Assembly: GCA_003260075.1 (NCBI GenBank)
Contig: QLIY01000061.1
Span: forward strand, 92,088 to 156,087
Direction: 5' to 3'
DNA from: Phallusia mammillata
Lineage: Eukaryota > Chordata > Ascidiacea > Phlebobranchia > Ascidiidae
DNA length: 64,000 nt
The notes under the pieces were generated by a model, which saw only the letters and a list, made by a program, of their open reading frames with translations, ran no database searches and was not told where the DNA came from. Shown one piece after another: positions 61,701 through 64,000 of the stretch. Each line of letters begins with the position of its first letter. Position 1 is the first letter of the stretch. A program made the translations under genes and the position numbers.

Positions 61701-63932
61701 TAAAAGGGGGCAACAGGTTAAAGAATATTGCGCGAAATCAATTTGTTGTTCATAGGTATGCGATTGACTTTGGCCGATGCTGGCGACGGAGTTGAAGACG
61801 CAAACTTTGTGGAGAAAATGGCGGACGCTGGGATTTTGCGACTTTACACATGGATTGAGTGGGTTAAAGAAGTTCGGGATGGTGTGGTAAGTTGTTTATC
61901 TCGTTTGGAAAAGTAATTAAAAACTATAGTGACAGGAAAAGATGTTACCGCCTGTTAAGTAGCCTTCCTAGGTTAACTGTACAGAAGTGGCTAGAAATGT
62001 AATATCTGTTTCGCCAAAAAAGTACTATAGCAGTTTTCCCCCCCCCCGGATTGAGTGGGTTAAAGAAGTTCGGGATGGTGTGGTAAGTTGTTTATTTCGT
62101 TTGGAAAAGTAATTAAAAACTATAGTTAAGTAGCCTTCCTAGCTTAACTGTACAGAAGTGGCTAGAAATGTAATATCTGTATAGCCAAAAAAGTACTATA
62201 GCAGTTTGGGATCACAATACGCCAGGCCCATTCAAGACGTTGTACCGAATCAGCCGGTCACCAAGTACTGTATTCCCATATGGCAAGGCGTATAGGATAG
62301 AAAATCACGGTTATGAATTTGTGTTCATCTTGGCAATTTGAAATTAAACAAAATAAACTGGTGTTTGGAGCAGTAGACTTTAGGCTGAAAACTTTTTTAT
62401 TGATGTCAATTACAGGTGGCACTTGTCGAAGGCGAACCGAATACTTTCAACGATCGGGTTTTTGCCAGTGAGATGAATTTGGGAATTAAATTAACCCACG
62501 ATCATTACAACAACATGATGTACAAGGAGGCCCTGAAAACTGGATTCTTCGAGTTTCAGGTTTAAAAATAATTAACATTTTTAGGGGTTTCGCCAGAAAA
62601 TTGTAGATTAGATGAAATGCAAATTGTGCAATAACATAAATATTGGCATTTGATCAGTGGGATTTTAAAGTGAAAGTCCTAAACTGAAAAGGGGTTAATT
62701 ACCTACCAGGGTTAATTTAGATACTTTGGGGATATACAAATGTGTTTCAAATGTAATGGGTAGATTTTTTCTTCGAACTCAGCCAATGGTTTTTTTTTTT
62801 TAAAAGGCCCAGATTGATTTATAGGTCGGGAAACACTTTAATTTAGACTCTAATTGTATTCCGACATAAAGCACCTGTTGTACGTTCAAGTCTGTCAATG
62901 TTCAACAACACATTCTTATCCATAAGCCTTTGTCGAACGACGAAAGTAATTTTAGACATGTAAAAGAGCAAAAATTAAAACCTTGACATTTCATTGAACT
63001 TTGCAAATTTCACCGCAGTTGGCTCGTGACAAATACAGGGAGTTAAGCAGTGGTGGAATGAACAAACAACTTGTGATGAGATTCATCGAAGTTCAAACTC
63101 TACTTCTAGCTCCTATTTGTCCTCATGTGTGTGAGCATGTATGGGGATTACTAGGCAAGGTATGGTACTATACAGAAATATTACGCCTTTTCTTGATTCT
63201 GCTGCAATAACGGGCTGTCATGACCAAATTAAAACTTTTGTTAAAACTTTAAAAACGTAAAAGCGATAAGATGAACATAAATTCATAACGATAAAAGCGA
63301 TAAAAGACAAGCAACGCCGATATAACAGTCGCAACATAGCCCCGATCCTAACAGTCCGCTTTTAAACCTCGTTGGGCCACGTCCTGTTCGCTCCAGCGGC
63401 GTAACATAGAATGGCAACTATGACGTCAGAAAACGGTACCAAAATAAAAACGTAACAGAAATAGCAATTTTTTTTTGGAAAAGTGGTTAATCTTTTTAAC
63501 ATCAAAGCAATTATAGTGCGCCAAGTCAGTACCGAATTAAGCCGGTTTCCCAAGCATTCGCATGTAGCAAGGCATAATAATAGAAGGCATATACAAGTGG
63601 GTTTAATGAACAATGGACGTTTGGTTGTTTTGTTTAGTTTTCAAAAACTTTAGACACAACACGTCTACTTGTAATATTGTTGATATTAAGCCTATCCTAG
63701 TGTTTTAAAAAAGCCAATTTTTTTACTTTCATCAACACAAAAAGTGAACAAATATCATTTTTGTGATTTCTTTAACATATAAAATGGAATTTTACAGTCT
63801 GGTTCGATCATGTACGCAAGATGGCCGACTGCTGGAGAAGTAGACGAACTGGCGATCCGTGCTTCCGATTTTGTGATGAGCACCGCCCATGATCTACGTC
63901 TGAGGCTCAAAAATCGGAAACAAAATACCAAG
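52715..63932 (+). CDS. LARS1: Cytosolic leucyl-tRNA synthetase, 3'-truncated by window
   Basis: Twenty-one exons: 52715-52720, 52787-52920, 53464-53632, 54118-54223, 54325-54515, 54586-54720, 54782-54891, 55001-55112, 55188-55346, 55821-55994, 56058-56207, 56648-56802, 57247-57395, 57842-57980, 59572-59714, 59972-60099, 60845-60908, 61756-61886, 62416-62559, 63019-63159, 63798-63932. They total 2775 nt, 925 codons in frame; human LARS1 is 1176 aa, so about 250 C-terminal residues lie beyond the window. HIGH motif HLGH is at 65-68. The CP1 editing-domain motif TLRPET is at 297-302. KMSKS is at 720-724, split by intron 16 between K and M. The anticodon-binding domain follows. The enzyme charges tRNA-Leu in the cytosol; human LARS1 also signals leucine to mTORC1. 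Exon 1 codes only Met-Ser. Confidence 0.96.
57163..57230. repeat. 34-bp tandem repeat, two copies
   Basis: The unit tgccgaagatgtactgcttt... is perfectly repeated at 57163 and 57197, ending 16 bases before LARS1 exon 13. No G/C run lies between the copies, so this one may be a genuine tandem duplication. Confidence 0.75.
57447..57700 (+). mobile_element. Possible tRNA-related SINE
   Basis: It contains taggttctaatcccaccgac, which resembles the T-arm/B-box end of a tRNA, followed by an unrelated tail with two loosely similar halves (gactagattttt..., gctagattttct...). A clear A box is not seen. It lies in LARS1 intron 13. Confidence 0.3.
58036..58985. mobile_element. hAT element, 950 bp, with perfect 8-bp target duplication
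   Basis: Ends CAGTGCTCTTCAACC and GGTTGAAGAGCACTG are exact inverted repeats, flanked by identical ccctaaaa (58028-58035 and 58986-58993). It is the longest hAT copy in the window. I see no intact transposase; short frames inside have no recognisable DDE motif. It lies in LARS1 intron 14. Confidence 0.92.
59036..59285. repeat. Duplicated block joined by ten C
   Basis: 59036-59155 and 59166-59285 are near-identical (taaacaggtttaaaattaat to ctacggatgaact), separated by exactly ten C at 59156-59165. It lies in LARS1 intron 14. Confidence 0.8.
61287..61585. repeat. Duplicated block joined by a C run
   Basis: 61287-61430 and 61442-61585 are near-identical (aaccgtaattgtataggagg to gttataccgaa), separated by 11 C at 61431-61441. 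It lies in LARS1 intron 17. Confidence 0.8.
61852..62205. repeat. Duplicated block including the end of LARS1 exon 18
   Basis: The block 61852-62037 is repeated at 62048-62205 after ten C (62038-62047). The second copy has the last 35 bases of exon 18 and its donor (62048-62082) but no acceptor, so it cannot be an exon on its own. It also lacks ~30 intronic bases present in the first copy. Confidence 0.8.
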
Positions 63933-64000
63933 GTAACAGCAAATATTAAATTTGCCACTTTTTTATAATTACCTAAATATTCGCTCCTACAAGCAACTAC

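Noticed and set aside
1-64000. CRISPR arrays, operons, prophage or plasmid features
   Set aside because: The sequence is intron-rich animal DNA; no regularly spaced repeats or prokaryotic gene arrangement is present.

Overview
The window looks like an ascidian (Ciona-like) genome segment. It is AT-rich, its genes are split into many short exons with GT/AG introns, it carries many short hAT-type MITEs, and its protein families are animal ones (CatSper, TRPC, INTS12, cytosolic LeuRS). The species assignment is inference. Gene identities come from translating spliced exons by eye and comparing them with remembered family motifs; no search was run.

Layout. 1-4.1 kb: no gene recognised. 4.1-4.75 kb (+): the last two coding exons of a gene I do not recognise, with an acidic C-terminus. 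7.3-13.4 kb (-): two complete six-exon regucalcin/SMP-30-like genes in tandem, followed at 14.9-15.0 kb by a broken third copy. 15.8-25.5 kb (-): a complete seven-exon CatSper4-type sperm calcium channel subunit. 26.2-46.9 kb (+): a complete 20-exon TRPC3/6/7-type channel, head to head with CatSper4. 48.5-51.6 kb (+): INTS12, Integrator subunit 12, in seven exons. 52.3-52.5 kb (-): tRNA-His and initiator tRNA-Met, 5 bp apart. 52.7 kb to the end (+): cytosolic leucyl-tRNA synthetase, 21 exons, with the 3' part outside the window.

These are ordinary chromosomal neighbours rather than one pathway. Two links stand out: two calcium-channel genes share a short divergent intergenic region, and a tRNA pair lies next to an aminoacyl-tRNA synthetase.

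The most unusual large-scale signal is about 20 runs of G or C, most of them exactly 10 bases, that separate two nearly identical copies of the same local sequence. Two single-N positions have the same duplicated flanks. I read these as contig-overlap or haplotype joins whose gap filler was recoded as G or C, so the apparent tandem duplications, several of which repeat pieces of real exons, are probably not biological. I found no convincing undescribed molecular system. The biological points most worth checking are a full six-charge S4 ladder in the CatSper4 protein, a phase-compatible alternative first exon in TRPC, a GC-AG intron conserved in both duplicate copies, and the two-gene tRNA unit.
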